Positions 51,800-60,823 of a DNA stretch of 64,000 nt are shown piece after piece. The position numbers and the translations under genes were made by a program. Source of the stretch: Simonsiella sp051414845 (lineage in GTDB: Bacteria > Pseudomonadota > Gammaproteobacteria > Burkholderiales > Neisseriaceae). The DNA lies in contig CP183313.1 in assembly GCA_051414845.1 (NCBI GenBank), positions 1,364,001 through 1,428,000 on the forward strand. The letters run 5' to 3'. Position 1 is the first letter of the stretch. Each line of letters begins with the position of its first letter. The notes below the pieces were generated by a model. It made no database searches. It saw nothing but the letters and a program-made list of their open reading frames with translations, and was not told the DNA's origin.

Positions 51800-53605
51800 C
51801 TACTTACGCTGTTGATACCATTCAACAAAATCTTCTGCTTTTACATAACCGAGCAAAGCGTCGCTGCGGCTGCCGTCGGCTTTTAAGACAAACAAACCTG
51901 GTGGTCCAAACAAACCGTATTCTTTGAGCAAGGCTTGGTGTTCAGGCGTATTTGCGGTTACGTCAATTTGGAATAAACGCGCCATCGGTACGGCTGCCTG
52001 AACATTGGCTTGGTTGAAAGTTTTGGCTTCCATTTCCTTACACGACACGCACCAATCGGCATAAAAATCCAGCAAAACAGGCGCGTTCGGGTCTTGTTGC
52101 AAGGCATGTGCCATCGCGGCCTTCATCGCAGCAACGTCGTTGAATTTTTGCCCGTGCACCGCGTTTTCATCGTGTGGGTGCAACGTTAAAAAGCGGTGCA
52201 TGGCTGTTGTACCACCCATTGTGAAACTGTTTGCCGCAAACCACACACCGCCCATTGCCAGCAATGCCGCACAAATGGCAGTAATATTTTTCAGGCTGCC
52301 TGAAAGTTTAGGCGTATGCCACAGCAAATACAGCGCAGGCACAATCATCAACGCGCTGTACGCGATGGCGGCAAGTTCGTAACCAATAAACGGCGTTGCC
52401 AAATACACGGCGACCGCCAGCAGAATCACACCAAATGCGTATTTAATGCCGTTCATCCAGTTGCCCGCACGCGGCAAAATGTGTCCGCCAAACGTGCCAA
52501 TCAAAATCAGCGGCACACCCGTACCCATCGCCAGTGCGTATAAAGCCAAACCGCCCAACAGCGCATCGCCTGTTTGCCCGATGTAACCGAGCGCAAATGC
52601 CAATGGCGGCGCAACGCAAGGGCCAACAATTAACGCCGACAACATGCCCATTACAAACACCGAAGCTGCTTTGCCGCCACTCAATTTGCTGCTTTGGTTT
52701 TGGAAATAACTTTGCACCGCCGCAGGTAATTGCAAATTAAACACGCCAAACATAGACAAAGCGAGTAATACCATAATTGCCGCAGCAGTTAAAACTACCC
52801 AAGCTTGTTGCAGCCACACAGTCAACAGCGCGCCTGTTGTCCCTGCCAACACGCCCACCAAAGTATAGGTAACCGCTAAACCTTGCACATAAATCAGCGA
52901 CAACCAGAACGCACGTTTTTTGCCACCTTTTTTGTCGCCGACAATAATGCTGGACACAATCGGCAAGAGCGGATACATACAAGCAGTAAAACTCAACGCC
53001 AATCCTGCCACAAAAAACGCCAATAAATTCAAGCCCAAAGTGTCGCGCGACAGTTTAAAATGACTATATCCGTCATCAACACTGGCGGACGAAAGCGGCG
53101 CAACGGGCTTGTTTGCCGCGTCCGCTGTTGGCTTTTTTAGAAAGGCACTCGCGCCAGAATTGGCAGCAAATGGCGCAGGATAAACACCGCTGCCTGAAAC
53201 CGCAAACTCGGTTTCTACAGGCGGATAACATACGCCGACATCAGCACAACCTTGATAAGTCAAGGTAATTTTATATGCAGGCTGCGGCTTATTGATTGCC
53301 CATTTCGCTTGCGCATTGTGGTAATACACTTCTTGTTTGCCGAAAAATTCGTCTTCTTTTTCTTTGCCTTTGGCATATTCAGGCGCGCCCAAAACATCGG
53401 GCGTATCAGCTGTCGCGACGATTTTACTTTGATACAAATAATAGCCATCGGCTACCTGAAAATCGGCTTGTACGCTTGTATCCGACACAGTTAAAGTCGG
53501 AATAAATGCCTCTTCGGGTGGCAACAATTCGGACGGGTCAACTGCTGCGCGTGCAACAGGTAATAAGCTCATCAAGGCGAGCCAAATATAAAGAATTTTT
53601 TTCAT
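51800..53605 (-). CDS. dsbD: Thiol:disulfide interchange protein DsbD
   Basis: 601 residues. Signal peptide MKKILYIWLALMSLLPVARA, N-terminal periplasmic domain with the cysteine pair in YQGCADVGVCYPP, eight membrane spans with their cysteines in FTACMYPLLPIV and VGPCVAPPLAF, and a C-terminal thioredoxin domain with DWCVSCK (Cys519, Cys522). It carries electrons from cytoplasmic thioredoxin to periplasmic DsbC and cytochrome maturation proteins. Single gene ended by a DUS hairpin. Confidence 0.97.
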   Translation of the reverse strand: MKKILYIWLALMSLLPVARAAVDPSELLPPEEAFIPTLTVSDTSVQADFQVADGYYLYQSKIVATADTPDVLGAPEYAKGKEKEDEFFGKQEVYYHNAQAKWAINKPQPAYKITLTYQGCADVGVCYPPVETEFAVSGSGVYPAPFAANSGASAFLKKPTADAANKPVAPLSSASVDDGYSHFKLSRDTLGLNLLAFFVAGLALSFTACMYPLLPIVSSIIVGDKKGGKKRAFWLSLIYVQGLAVTYTLVGVLAGTTGALLTVWLQQAWVVLTAAAIMVLLALSMFGVFNLQLPAAVQSYFQNQSSKLSGGKAASVFVMGMLSALIVGPCVAPPLAFALGYIGQTGDALLGGLALYALAMGTGVPLILIGTFGGHILPRAGNWMNGIKYAFGVILLAVAVYLATPFIGYELAAIAYSALMIVPALYLLWHTPKLSGSLKNITAICAALLAMGGVWFAANSFTMGGTTAMHRFLTLHPHDENAVHGQKFNDVAAMKAAMAHALQQDPNAPVLLDFYADWCVSCKEMEAKTFNQANVQAAVPMARLFQIDVTANTPEHQALLKEYGLFGPPGLFVLKADGSRSDALLGYVKAEDFVEWYQQRK

Positions 53606-53826
53606 AATGGAACTAGCAACTCCTGAATTTTCAGGCTGCCTGAAAATTCATCAAAATAGGATTAAAAAGTGCGCGCATTATGCCTGTTTTCATGCTTTCT
53701 TGCTGCATCTTAACCTTGCTTAAAAAATGTAAACTCTGTTAAAATTTAATTATTTTCAGGCAGCCTGAAAACTTAAAACAATTTTTCAAGCAGCCTGAAA
53801 CTTCCCATCTTCCCAAAGGACACGCT

Positions 53827-55386
53827 ATGCAAGCCCGCAAACTCTTCACGCTCACTGCCTTAAGTTTCGCACTCGCTGCTTGTGGTACAGCAAACAACAG
53901 CCCCGACCAATTGGTGCGCAACGCATTTCAACGCCAATTTAAACAAGACAGCCGCTACAATTTCAGCGGTCATTTAACTGCGCAGTTAGTTGATAATAAG
54001 GACGCTTTTGTGCCTACAAGTGCTTCCGATACTGCGGCTTTGGCTACATTGAAAACTGCTAACAAGGCGGAGACAGCAGTTGCACAAAATGAATTTTTAG
54101 CACCGCGCGAAATCAGCGTTGCCGATTATGCCGAACGCGCAGTTGCCGAAGTGGTTACGCATAAGAAAGCGCAAAATTTGCCTGAAGTGAATGGCTATAA
54201 TGAGTTATCGGTAGCAGAACTCATGAAACACGGCGCAGAGGAATCCGCTGCTACGCAAACGGCGAATGAATCAGAAAAAGACCAAGTAGAACAACGCTTT
54301 GTACAACATTGGTTTGACAGCTTATCCTTACGCTATCAAGGCGCAGTAGATTTGCCTGCGGCGCGCTTTGAACTTGTGCCACAAATGCGTTATCAAACGC
54401 CGCACGCGCTCTCTTATATTGAATTACCGATTCAGTTTAATTTCCAAGACTGGTCTATTATGACCGACCCAGCAGCGGTTGCGCCTTATATGGATTACGC
54501 TTTGGGTAAAATGGCGCAAGCTAAGCCCATTCAAGGCAAGGTTTTGCGTGTGCAACTGCCTGCCGATGTCGTTGCCGAATTGCGTCGCACCGTGCCATTT
54601 AAAAGTATGTTGTCCACCGTACCGCAAGCGATTGACGACGCTTACGCCAGCTTGGGTAAAGACGCCTTTATTCGCCTAGAAATGGATGCCGACGGCAAAA
54701 AAATTGGCGCGGCGCACCGCATTGGTTTGAAACTGGATTTTGACCAAAGTATGAAATTATCTTCCGCTTTATACGCATCAATGGCGCGCCAACTGCAAGA
54801 CATCGCCCAAAACCGTCCGCAAGTGGGTTTTAGCGAACAAGATTACGCGCCTTTGATTAAAATGTTGCAACAAATGGGCGATGTCAGTCAAATGCAGCAG
54901 CCTAAAAAAGCCACAGCCGAAAATGAGAACATGAAATTGGCTTTGGATAACATCATCAATGGCTTGTTCAAAGGCTATTTGAGCAGCAATGAAATGTATG
55001 TAGACCGCAAAGGGCGTTTAATCGCCATGCGCAATGAAACCGATATGCCAAAATTGTTTTCTAGCGTTTTAGACGAAGCCAACCGCCAAAACAAAACCAT
55101 CCGCGCCAAACTATGGTTTGAATACGATTACAGCAAACCGCGCTTCTTGCTTGATCCTATGCAGCCAAATGTGGTGGACGGAGCACAACATTATCCCGTA
55201 GTGGGCGAGGCGATGAAAAAACTCAAAGCCGAAGATGTGCGCGCAGGTTATGCTGCGTTGTTGTCCCTTATTAATGCAGCAGAAAATCGTCCCAGCGAAA
55301 CTGAACCTGTGAAAGTGCAAGAGCGTGAAGAAACTGCGGCGAGTGCGGCAGAAGCTGCCGCGGCAGTGGCTGATGCAGTGAAGTAA
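53827..55386 (+). CDS. Hypothetical lipoprotein, 519 residues
   Basis: Start at 53827 with a site AAAGGAC. Lipoprotein signal MQARKLFTLTALSFALAAC with the lipid-anchored Cys at residue 19. No enzymatic motif recognised. The central part (about residues 150-470) is mixed alpha/beta with repeated mentions of conserved-looking segments such as LSYIELPIQFNFQDWSIMTDPAAV. The C-terminus is an Ala/Glu-rich tail. Likely an exported envelope protein conserved among relatives. It is convergent with murD. Confidence 0.75.
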   Translation: MQARKLFTLTALSFALAACGTANNSPDQLVRNAFQRQFKQDSRYNFSGHLTAQLVDNKDAFVPTSASDTAALATLKTANKAETAVAQNEFLAPREISVADYAERAVAEVVTHKKAQNLPEVNGYNELSVAELMKHGAEESAATQTANESEKDQVEQRFVQHWFDSLSLRYQGAVDLPAARFELVPQMRYQTPHALSYIELPIQFNFQDWSIMTDPAAVAPYMDYALGKMAQAKPIQGKVLRVQLPADVVAELRRTVPFKSMLSTVPQAIDDAYASLGKDAFIRLEMDADGKKIGAAHRIGLKLDFDQSMKLSSALYASMARQLQDIAQNRPQVGFSEQDYAPLIKMLQQMGDVSQMQQPKKATAENENMKLALDNIINGLFKGYLSSNEMYVDRKGRLIAMRNETDMPKLFSSVLDEANRQNKTIRAKLWFEYDYSKPRFLLDPMQPNVVDGAQHYPVVGEAMKKLKAEDVRAGYAALLSLINAAENRPSETEPVKVQEREETAASAAEAAAAVADAVK

Positions 55387-55447
55387 TGGCATCAATGTCA
55401 TAAAAGGACGGGATTTCCGTCCTTTTTCGTTTTGGCTACACTGAAAC

Positions 55448-56839
55448 TCACAATGCTTTAAACGCTTCTACAAACACTTGCGCACGATGGGCATAACCTT
55501 TAAACATATCAAAACTCGCACACGCAGGACTCAATAATACAATCTCACCCGCTTGCGCTCGAGCAAACGCTTGATTTACCGCATCAGGCAACGTGTCGCA
55601 GAATACCAAATCCACACCACAGCCATCCAAATCACGCGCAATTTTCGGCGCGTCCACGCCAATCAAAAACACCGCACCCACTTTGTTGCGCAACACATCG
55701 CGCAATGGCGTGAAATCCTGCCCTTTGCCCATGCCGCCTGCAATCAACCAGATTTTTTCAGGCAGCCCAGCAATCGCGGCAACGGTCGCGCCCACGTTTG
55801 TGCCTTTGCTGTCGTCGATGAAAGTTATACCGTTTTTCTCGCCCACTTTTTCCACGCGGTGCGGCAAACCTTTGAATGTTTTCACATGTTCAATCAACAC
55901 ATCACGCGCCAAACCAATGCTTTCACACAGTGCCAATGCCGCCAACACATTCGCCGTGTTGTGGCTGCCCTGCAATGGAATGTCATGTTCTTGCATTAAA
56001 TCCACACAATGTGATTTTGCTTCGGCAAAATCAGAGCCTTTATTTTGAGCTTCGCAGAAATTGTCTACGCTGGTTTTCAGGCTGCCTGAAAGTGTATTCA
56101 AATAATAATCTGTTGTTTTATTTAATGAAAAATATTTTACTTCACGATTTTCACGTTTCATTGCGCAGCAAAACACATCATCCGCATTCAATACTTGCAC
56201 CGCTTTACCATTAAAAATCATAGCTTTAGCGCGCGCATAATCCAGCAAATCATCGTATCTGTCTAAATGGTCTTCGGAAACATTCAGGCAAGTTGCCGCG
56301 TCCGCATTCAGATAATCCGTTGTTTCTAATTGAAAACTGGATAATTCCAAGACCCACACATCCGCCGCTTTGCCACCACGAGCCAACCACGCTTCCAACA
56401 CGGGCGTACCAATATTGCCAGCGACCACCGTATCCAAGCCAGCGCGTTCGCACAAATGACCAACCAAACTCGTGGTTGTGGTTTTGCCGTTGCTGCCTGT
56501 AATCGCTATGATTTTATCCGATTGGTTGTGCAACAAATCCGCCAAAATCGCCACATCGCCGACCACTTTGCCGCCGCGCTGTTCAAATTCGCGAATTTCA
56601 GGCAGCCTGCGCGTAATCCCCGGACTTAATACCAACACATCGCGCCCAATCAAAGCATCTTTCAGGCTGCCTGAAAACATAGGAAATGTAGGAAATTTTT
56701 GCGTTAAATCAGCGCGTTGATTATCGGAAAGTTGCGCGTCGTAGCCAGCCGCGTCCGCGCCAATATGCGCACAATACGCCAACACCGACACGCCCGTGCC
56801 GCCCAATCCTGCAATCAATACTTTTTTGTTGTGTAACAT
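55448..56839 (-). CDS. murD: UDP-N-acetylmuramoylalanine--D-glutamate ligase MurD
   Basis: 463 residues. It adds D-glutamate to UDP-MurNAc-L-Ala in peptidoglycan synthesis. P-loop GSNGKTTTT at residues 115-123, then NVSEDHLDRYDDL, LPHRVEKVGEKNGITFIDDSKGTN and LLSPACASFDMFKGYAHRAQVFVEAFK. Two DUS copies are in frame (FSGSLKDAL, LSGSLKTS). Its ATG overlaps the stop of the preceding gene (TAATG), so translation is coupled. Confidence 0.97.
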   Translation of the reverse strand: MLHNKKVLIAGLGGTGVSVLAYCAHIGADAAGYDAQLSDNQRADLTQKFPTFPMFSGSLKDALIGRDVLVLSPGITRRLPEIREFEQRGGKVVGDVAILADLLHNQSDKIIAITGSNGKTTTTSLVGHLCERAGLDTVVAGNIGTPVLEAWLARGGKAADVWVLELSSFQLETTDYLNADAATCLNVSEDHLDRYDDLLDYARAKAMIFNGKAVQVLNADDVFCCAMKRENREVKYFSLNKTTDYYLNTLSGSLKTSVDNFCEAQNKGSDFAEAKSHCVDLMQEHDIPLQGSHNTANVLAALALCESIGLARDVLIEHVKTFKGLPHRVEKVGEKNGITFIDDSKGTNVGATVAAIAGLPEKIWLIAGGMGKGQDFTPLRDVLRNKVGAVFLIGVDAPKIARDLDGCGVDLVFCDTLPDAVNQAFARAQAGEIVLLSPACASFDMFKGYAHRAQVFVEAFKAL

Positions 56840-57738
56840 TATTTTTTCTCTTCTGTCTGCTGTTCTTGTTGCACCAATTCGCCGTTGCGATACTCTTCTA
56901 CCTGCACCGAAATAATGCGCGGCTCGCCAGTCGGCAACGGTTTTTCTAAAAATTCGGAAATATCATCGGGGTTGGTCGGCTTGATTTGCTGTGGCGACAT
57001 TGGCGGCTGCTCGGCAACAACTTCAATATTGGCAGAGCCTTGCGCCACTTGCGATGCGGTTTCATTGAGCGTTACGCCGATGGCTTCGTTCGGGTCAAAC
57101 GGCTTGCTCCAATCGTTTGCCGTTTGACGCAACAACACGCCTGCGCTGGTTTGCGGATAATCCATGCCGCCGTTGTCTTGGTCGGTTACGCCCACAATTT
57201 GCGCCACCACGCGGCGGCTTTTGGCGGTTGCCACCGCGCTGCTGCGCCACGCTTCATTGCTCACGGTTAAACTGGTGCGCGTGCTTTGCCCAATGGGTAG
57301 CGGCTCATTTAAGGCTGCCTGAACAATCACAGGCTCGCCAATTGGCTCTTTGCTGCCATCAAGGTATAAATTCAGTTGCACAAACACGCCGCTCACATTG
57401 AATTTACCTTGATTGTTGAGTGCCAACTGAATCTGTGGCGTGCCATGTTGATAGCCAAATTCGCCCGCTTGCACCACCACATCTTGCCCTGAACTTACGC
57501 CTTCTGGCGCAGGCTGCAATTGCGATAGGCTGCCTGAAAAACCGCTGTCGGGCGAACCTGTGAGTGTGGCATCATTAATTGGAATGCCACTGGCATTGGT
57601 CGGCGAAACATTGCTGTCAATTTGCTCCGCGCTGCGGCTGACATCTTGAATGAAACGGTAGCCTAGATAACCTGTGCCACCAAATAAAATCACGGCGGTT
57701 AGCGCAACCGCTAAACGAGCAGGAAGTTTACTTGCCAT
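56839..57738 (-). CDS. Hypothetical membrane-anchored protein between mraY and murD
   Basis: 299 residues. One N-terminal membrane helix (about residues 9-28, LAVALTAVILFGGTGYLGYRF), then a periplasmic region of beta-rich sequence (IQLALNNQGKFNVSGVFVQLNLYLDG) and a Glu/Gln-rich end. No known family recognised. It sits inside the dcw cell-wall gene cluster and overlaps murD by one base, suggesting a role in cell-wall synthesis or division. Confidence 0.75.
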   Translation of the reverse strand: MASKLPARLAVALTAVILFGGTGYLGYRFIQDVSRSAEQIDSNVSPTNASGIPINDATLTGSPDSGFSGSLSQLQPAPEGVSSGQDVVVQAGEFGYQHGTPQIQLALNNQGKFNVSGVFVQLNLYLDGSKEPIGEPVIVQAALNEPLPIGQSTRTSLTVSNEAWRSSAVATAKSRRVVAQIVGVTDQDNGGMDYPQTSAGVLLRQTANDWSKPFDPNEAIGVTLNETASQVAQGSANIEVVAEQPPMSPQQIKPTNPDDISEFLEKPLPTGEPRIISVQVEEYRNGELVQQEQQTEEKK

Positions 57739-57859
57739 AATATTTGCTCATGCTGCCTGAAAAGAAGCGCGAATTTTAGCACTTTATGTTTTCGGGTTAA
57801 ATGTTTGCTGCAAAAGATTTCAGGCTGCCTGAAAACTTTCAGCCAGCCTGTTTATCATC

Positions 57860-58945
57860 TCAACGAATTTTAAGTGAACTCAATCCAATCAATACCAAAA
57901 TAATGGTAATAATCCAAAAGCGCACCACCACTTGCGTTTCTTTCCAACCTTTTTGTTCATAATGATGATGAATCGGTGCCATCAAGAAAATGCGTTTTTT
58001 GGTTTTTTTGTACCAGCCCACTTGCAACATCACCGACAAAGCTTCCACCACAAACAAACCGCCCATAATCACCAACACAAATTCTTGGCGGATAATCACG
58101 GCAACTGTACCCAAAGCCGCGCCCAAAGCCAATGCACCCACATCACCCATAAACACTTGCGCAGGATAGGCGTTGAACCACAAAAAGCCCAAACACGCGC
58201 CACACATTGCGGCACAGAAAATCATCACTTCATTTGCGCCCGCCACATGCGGCAACTGCAAATACTGAGCAAATTGCGCGTGTCCCGTTACATAAGCAAA
58301 CACCGCCAAACCGCCTGCCACCAGTACCACAGGAAACGAAGCCAAGCCGTCCAAACCGTCGGTTAAGTTCACAGCATTGGATGTGCCGACAATGGTTAAA
58401 TACGACAATATCAAAAAGCCGACAACGCCTAATGGCAAGGCGATTTGCTTCGCAAATGGCACAATCAAAATATTATTTGCCGAGCTAGATGCCAAGAAAA
58501 ACAACGCCAAACCCGCGCCCAAAGCCACCGCGCTTTGCCATACCATTTTGAATTTTGCTGATACACCGTTAGGGTCTTTATAGACCACTTTACGCCAATC
58601 GTCGTAAAAACCCAGCGCGCCTGTTGCCAACAAGACAAACAGCAAAATCCACACATACGCGTTACCCAAATTTGTCCACAATAAAGTCGAAACCGTAATC
58701 GCGGTTAAGATTAACGAGCCGCCCATGGTTGGCGTACCATTTTTGATTAAATGCGTTTGCGGACCATCGGTGCGTACCGCCTGCCCTACTTTGAGCGCGG
58801 TTAATTTGCGAATGCTCCAAGGTCCTAGCAATAAGCTGAACACCAATGCCGTCAGCGCAGCCATCACGGCGCGAAAAGTCGTGTATTGAAAAACGTTGAA
58901 ACCTGTTATGTATTGTTGTAAAAATTCAGCAAGATAAATCAACAT
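57860..58945 (-). CDS. mraY: Phospho-N-acetylmuramoyl-pentapeptide transferase MraY
   Basis: 361 residues from the ATG at 58945 (MLIYLAEFLQQY), the family length; the longer frame upstream was rejected. Ten-span inner-membrane enzyme making lipid I from UDP-MurNAc-pentapeptide and undecaprenyl phosphate. Motifs: GTPTMGGSL, LGFYDDWRKV (Asp pair), NAVNLTDGLDGLA, FMGDVGALALGAALG and MAPIHHHYEQKGWKETQVVVRFW. Confidence 0.97.
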   Translation of the reverse strand: MLIYLAEFLQQYITGFNVFQYTTFRAVMAALTALVFSLLLGPWSIRKLTALKVGQAVRTDGPQTHLIKNGTPTMGGSLILTAITVSTLLWTNLGNAYVWILLFVLLATGALGFYDDWRKVVYKDPNGVSAKFKMVWQSAVALGAGLALFFLASSSANNILIVPFAKQIALPLGVVGFLILSYLTIVGTSNAVNLTDGLDGLASFPVVLVAGGLAVFAYVTGHAQFAQYLQLPHVAGANEVMIFCAAMCGACLGFLWFNAYPAQVFMGDVGALALGAALGTVAVIIRQEFVLVIMGGLFVVEALSVMLQVGWYKKTKKRIFLMAPIHHHYEQKGWKETQVVVRFWIITIILVLIGLSSLKIR

Positions 58946-59077
58946 GCCAGTACTTCCTTGAAATGAAGCGCGCATTTTACCAGCATTTGTAGCTTTTTGG
59001 CGGTTTCGACATGGAAAGCTTTGCAAAACGTTTTCGCTTTAGCTGAACTTGGTTTCAGGCTGCCTGAAACACTAGCA

Positions 59078-59134
59078 GAGCGCGGACAGGTACGTCCGCT
59101 TTTGGGTATTTTGCGGACGGGTACGTCCGCGCTC
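59078..59134. repeat. Doublet of GCGGAC-N6-GTCCGC palindromes
   Basis: GCGGACAGGTACGTCCGC and GCGGACGGGTACGTCCGC stand 19 bases apart, bracketed by GAGC and GCTC so that the whole also forms one larger hairpin. No coding content. Confidence 0.7.
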
Positions 59135-59138
59135 CAAT

Positions 59139-59295
59139 TCTGCAAAACCCTAATGGTAGGACAGATTTCATATCTGCCTTTTTTTCTGTCAGAATTTTAC
59201 TCATAAAATTCAATTCATTAAAATAATAGGGCGTATATGAAATCCGCCCCTACGCAAGAATACCATCCGTTTTGCAAAGGTTTCAGGCTGCCTAA
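59139..59295. repeat. DUS-bounded palindromic repeat (CTTTGCAAAA family), type 1, second copy
   Basis: Opposite orientation to 2908-3080. Contains GACAGATTTCATATCTGCC and TATATGAAATCCGCCCCTAC and ends CGTTTTGCAAAGGTTTCAGG followed by a DUS. With the palindrome doublet it fills the gap between mraY and yceI. Confidence 0.75.
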
Positions 59296-59335
59296 AAATT
59301 TTTTTAGACAGCCTGATTGCGTTATCTACTTGAGA

Positions 59336-59917
59336 TTATTTCGCTTTTTTAGGGTCGATTTTAGCGGCTTCAATTTGAATGTTTAATTTCACTTTTTTGC
59401 TCATGCCATGCTCAACCAAATAGTTCATGCCCCATTGAGTGCGGTCGATGGTAGTGGTGAAATCCCCGCCACACACTTCTGTTTTCACCATTGGGCTGTT
59501 GTAGCAATTGAATTTTTCTGCTTTCAAGCGAACGGGTTTGGTTTTGCCCAACAAAGTCAATGTGCCATCAACGTGCGTCACTTTTTTGCCTTTGAAATGG
59601 AATTTAGTTGAGATAAATTTCATTTCTGGGAATTGTTCGGCGTTGAACAAATCCGCGCTTTTTAAGTGATGGGTAAATTCTTCTGAACCAGTTTGCAAGT
59701 TGGCAACAGGAATCGTGATGTTGATTGCGCCGTTGCGTTTAGCTGCGTCAAATTGAACCACGCCAGTTAAGCCGTAGAAGCCGCCTACGTTAGTGGTGGT
59801 ATTGAAATGGTCGATGGCAAAACGTGCGTTGGCGTGACCTGGGTCTACTTGGTAATCGGCAGCAGAAGCGGTTAAAGTAGCAGCTGATAAGGCGATGGCG
59901 GTTAAGATTTTTTTCAT
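59336..59917 (-). CDS. YceI family periplasmic lipid-binding protein
   Basis: 193 residues with signal peptide MKKILTAIALSAATLTASA, then ADYQVDPGHANARFAIDHFNTTTNVGGFYGLTGVVQFD. YceI family: a lipocalin-like barrel that binds isoprenoid-type lipids. Conserved DLFNAEQFPEMKFISTKFHF and the closing TIDRTQWGMNYLVEHGMSKKVKLNIQIEA are present. Likely single gene with its own promoter. Confidence 0.93.
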   Translation of the reverse strand: MKKILTAIALSAATLTASAADYQVDPGHANARFAIDHFNTTTNVGGFYGLTGVVQFDAAKRNGAINITIPVANLQTGSEEFTHHLKSADLFNAEQFPEMKFISTKFHFKGKKVTHVDGTLTLLGKTKPVRLKAEKFNCYNSPMVKTEVCGGDFTTTIDRTQWGMNYLVEHGMSKKVKLNIQIEAAKIDPKKAK

Positions 59918-59974
59918 TAAAGTTTCCTTGTTGGGTGGGGTAAAAATGGCTGCCTTTTCAGGCAGCCTGAAAAA

Positions 59975-60682
59975 TTAAATTTTTTGTTTTTCTAATTCAA
60001 GCAACAATGCTTCGTATTGTTTTACAACACCTTGCACGGCTTCGTAGTTAGCTTCGCCTTCTTTTGGCAACGCAGTTTTCGCTGTATCCAAAATCAATGT
60101 GCCACCTTTGGCATAGAATTGATTAGTCAAATCAGCGGCTGGGCTGTTTTGTGTGGCAACAAACATAGGTTTGCCGTTGTCGTAATACGCGCTGATGCGA
60201 TGTCCTTTGGTTTCTGTCAGCGTTTCTTCATCCAAAGCAAGCTGACCATTTAGATATTGTCCGTAGCGCACAATCGAGCCGTTTTTCACATCTGCAAATT
60301 GTTTCACCGCACCTGCTGGCGTGTACCAAATGGTGCGACCTTCGGTAACTGCAACATCAAAATTGGTCAAATTCGCTTCATCACGAATGATGATGGCATT
60401 GGTTTGTTTGGTTTCGCTGTCTTGGTAGAAATCTTGTACCACCGCGTAACCTTCTTGGGTACGACCGAGCAAGTTGCGATAAAAACCGCCTGCTTGTTTG
60501 GCTTCAGCCAATTGACCGTCGACTGTGTAGTAAGCAATGGTGCGCGATTCGCGTTTTTCAATTTGCAACAACGCTGTATCGGCGGTTACATTCAACGATT
60601 GTGCTTGTGTTGGCGCGCTCGTGTTGGAAGCGCATGCCGCCAAAACAGCTGCGGTTAAGGTCGCAATCAGAATTTTTTTCAT
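59975..60682 (-). CDS. Hypothetical lipoprotein with MORN-like repeats
   Basis: 235 residues. Lipoprotein signal MKKILIATLTAAVLAAC with Cys17. The middle has short repeating units of the type GTQEGYAVVQDFYQDSE... and ...GSIVRYGQYLNGQLALDEETLTETKGHRISAYYDNGKPMFVATQ, resembling toxin-immunity or MORN-type tracts. Function unknown. A DUS dyad lies directly after the stop. Confidence 0.7.
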   Translation of the reverse strand: MKKILIATLTAAVLAACASNTSAPTQAQSLNVTADTALLQIEKRESRTIAYYTVDGQLAEAKQAGGFYRNLLGRTQEGYAVVQDFYQDSETKQTNAIIIRDEANLTNFDVAVTEGRTIWYTPAGAVKQFADVKNGSIVRYGQYLNGQLALDEETLTETKGHRISAYYDNGKPMFVATQNSPAADLTNQFYAKGGTLILDTAKTALPKEGEANYEAVQGVVKQYEALLLELEKQKI

Positions 60683-60823
60683 GTGTTTTCCTTAGGTTGA
60701 GTGAAAATGAGTGGGCAATATAGCATATTTTGTTAATAAACGTTTAGACAATCTTTCAGGCTGCCTGAAAAAGTAGCTTTTCTTTTCAAGCAATTAAAGT
60801 AACCCGAAATATAAACAACTACA

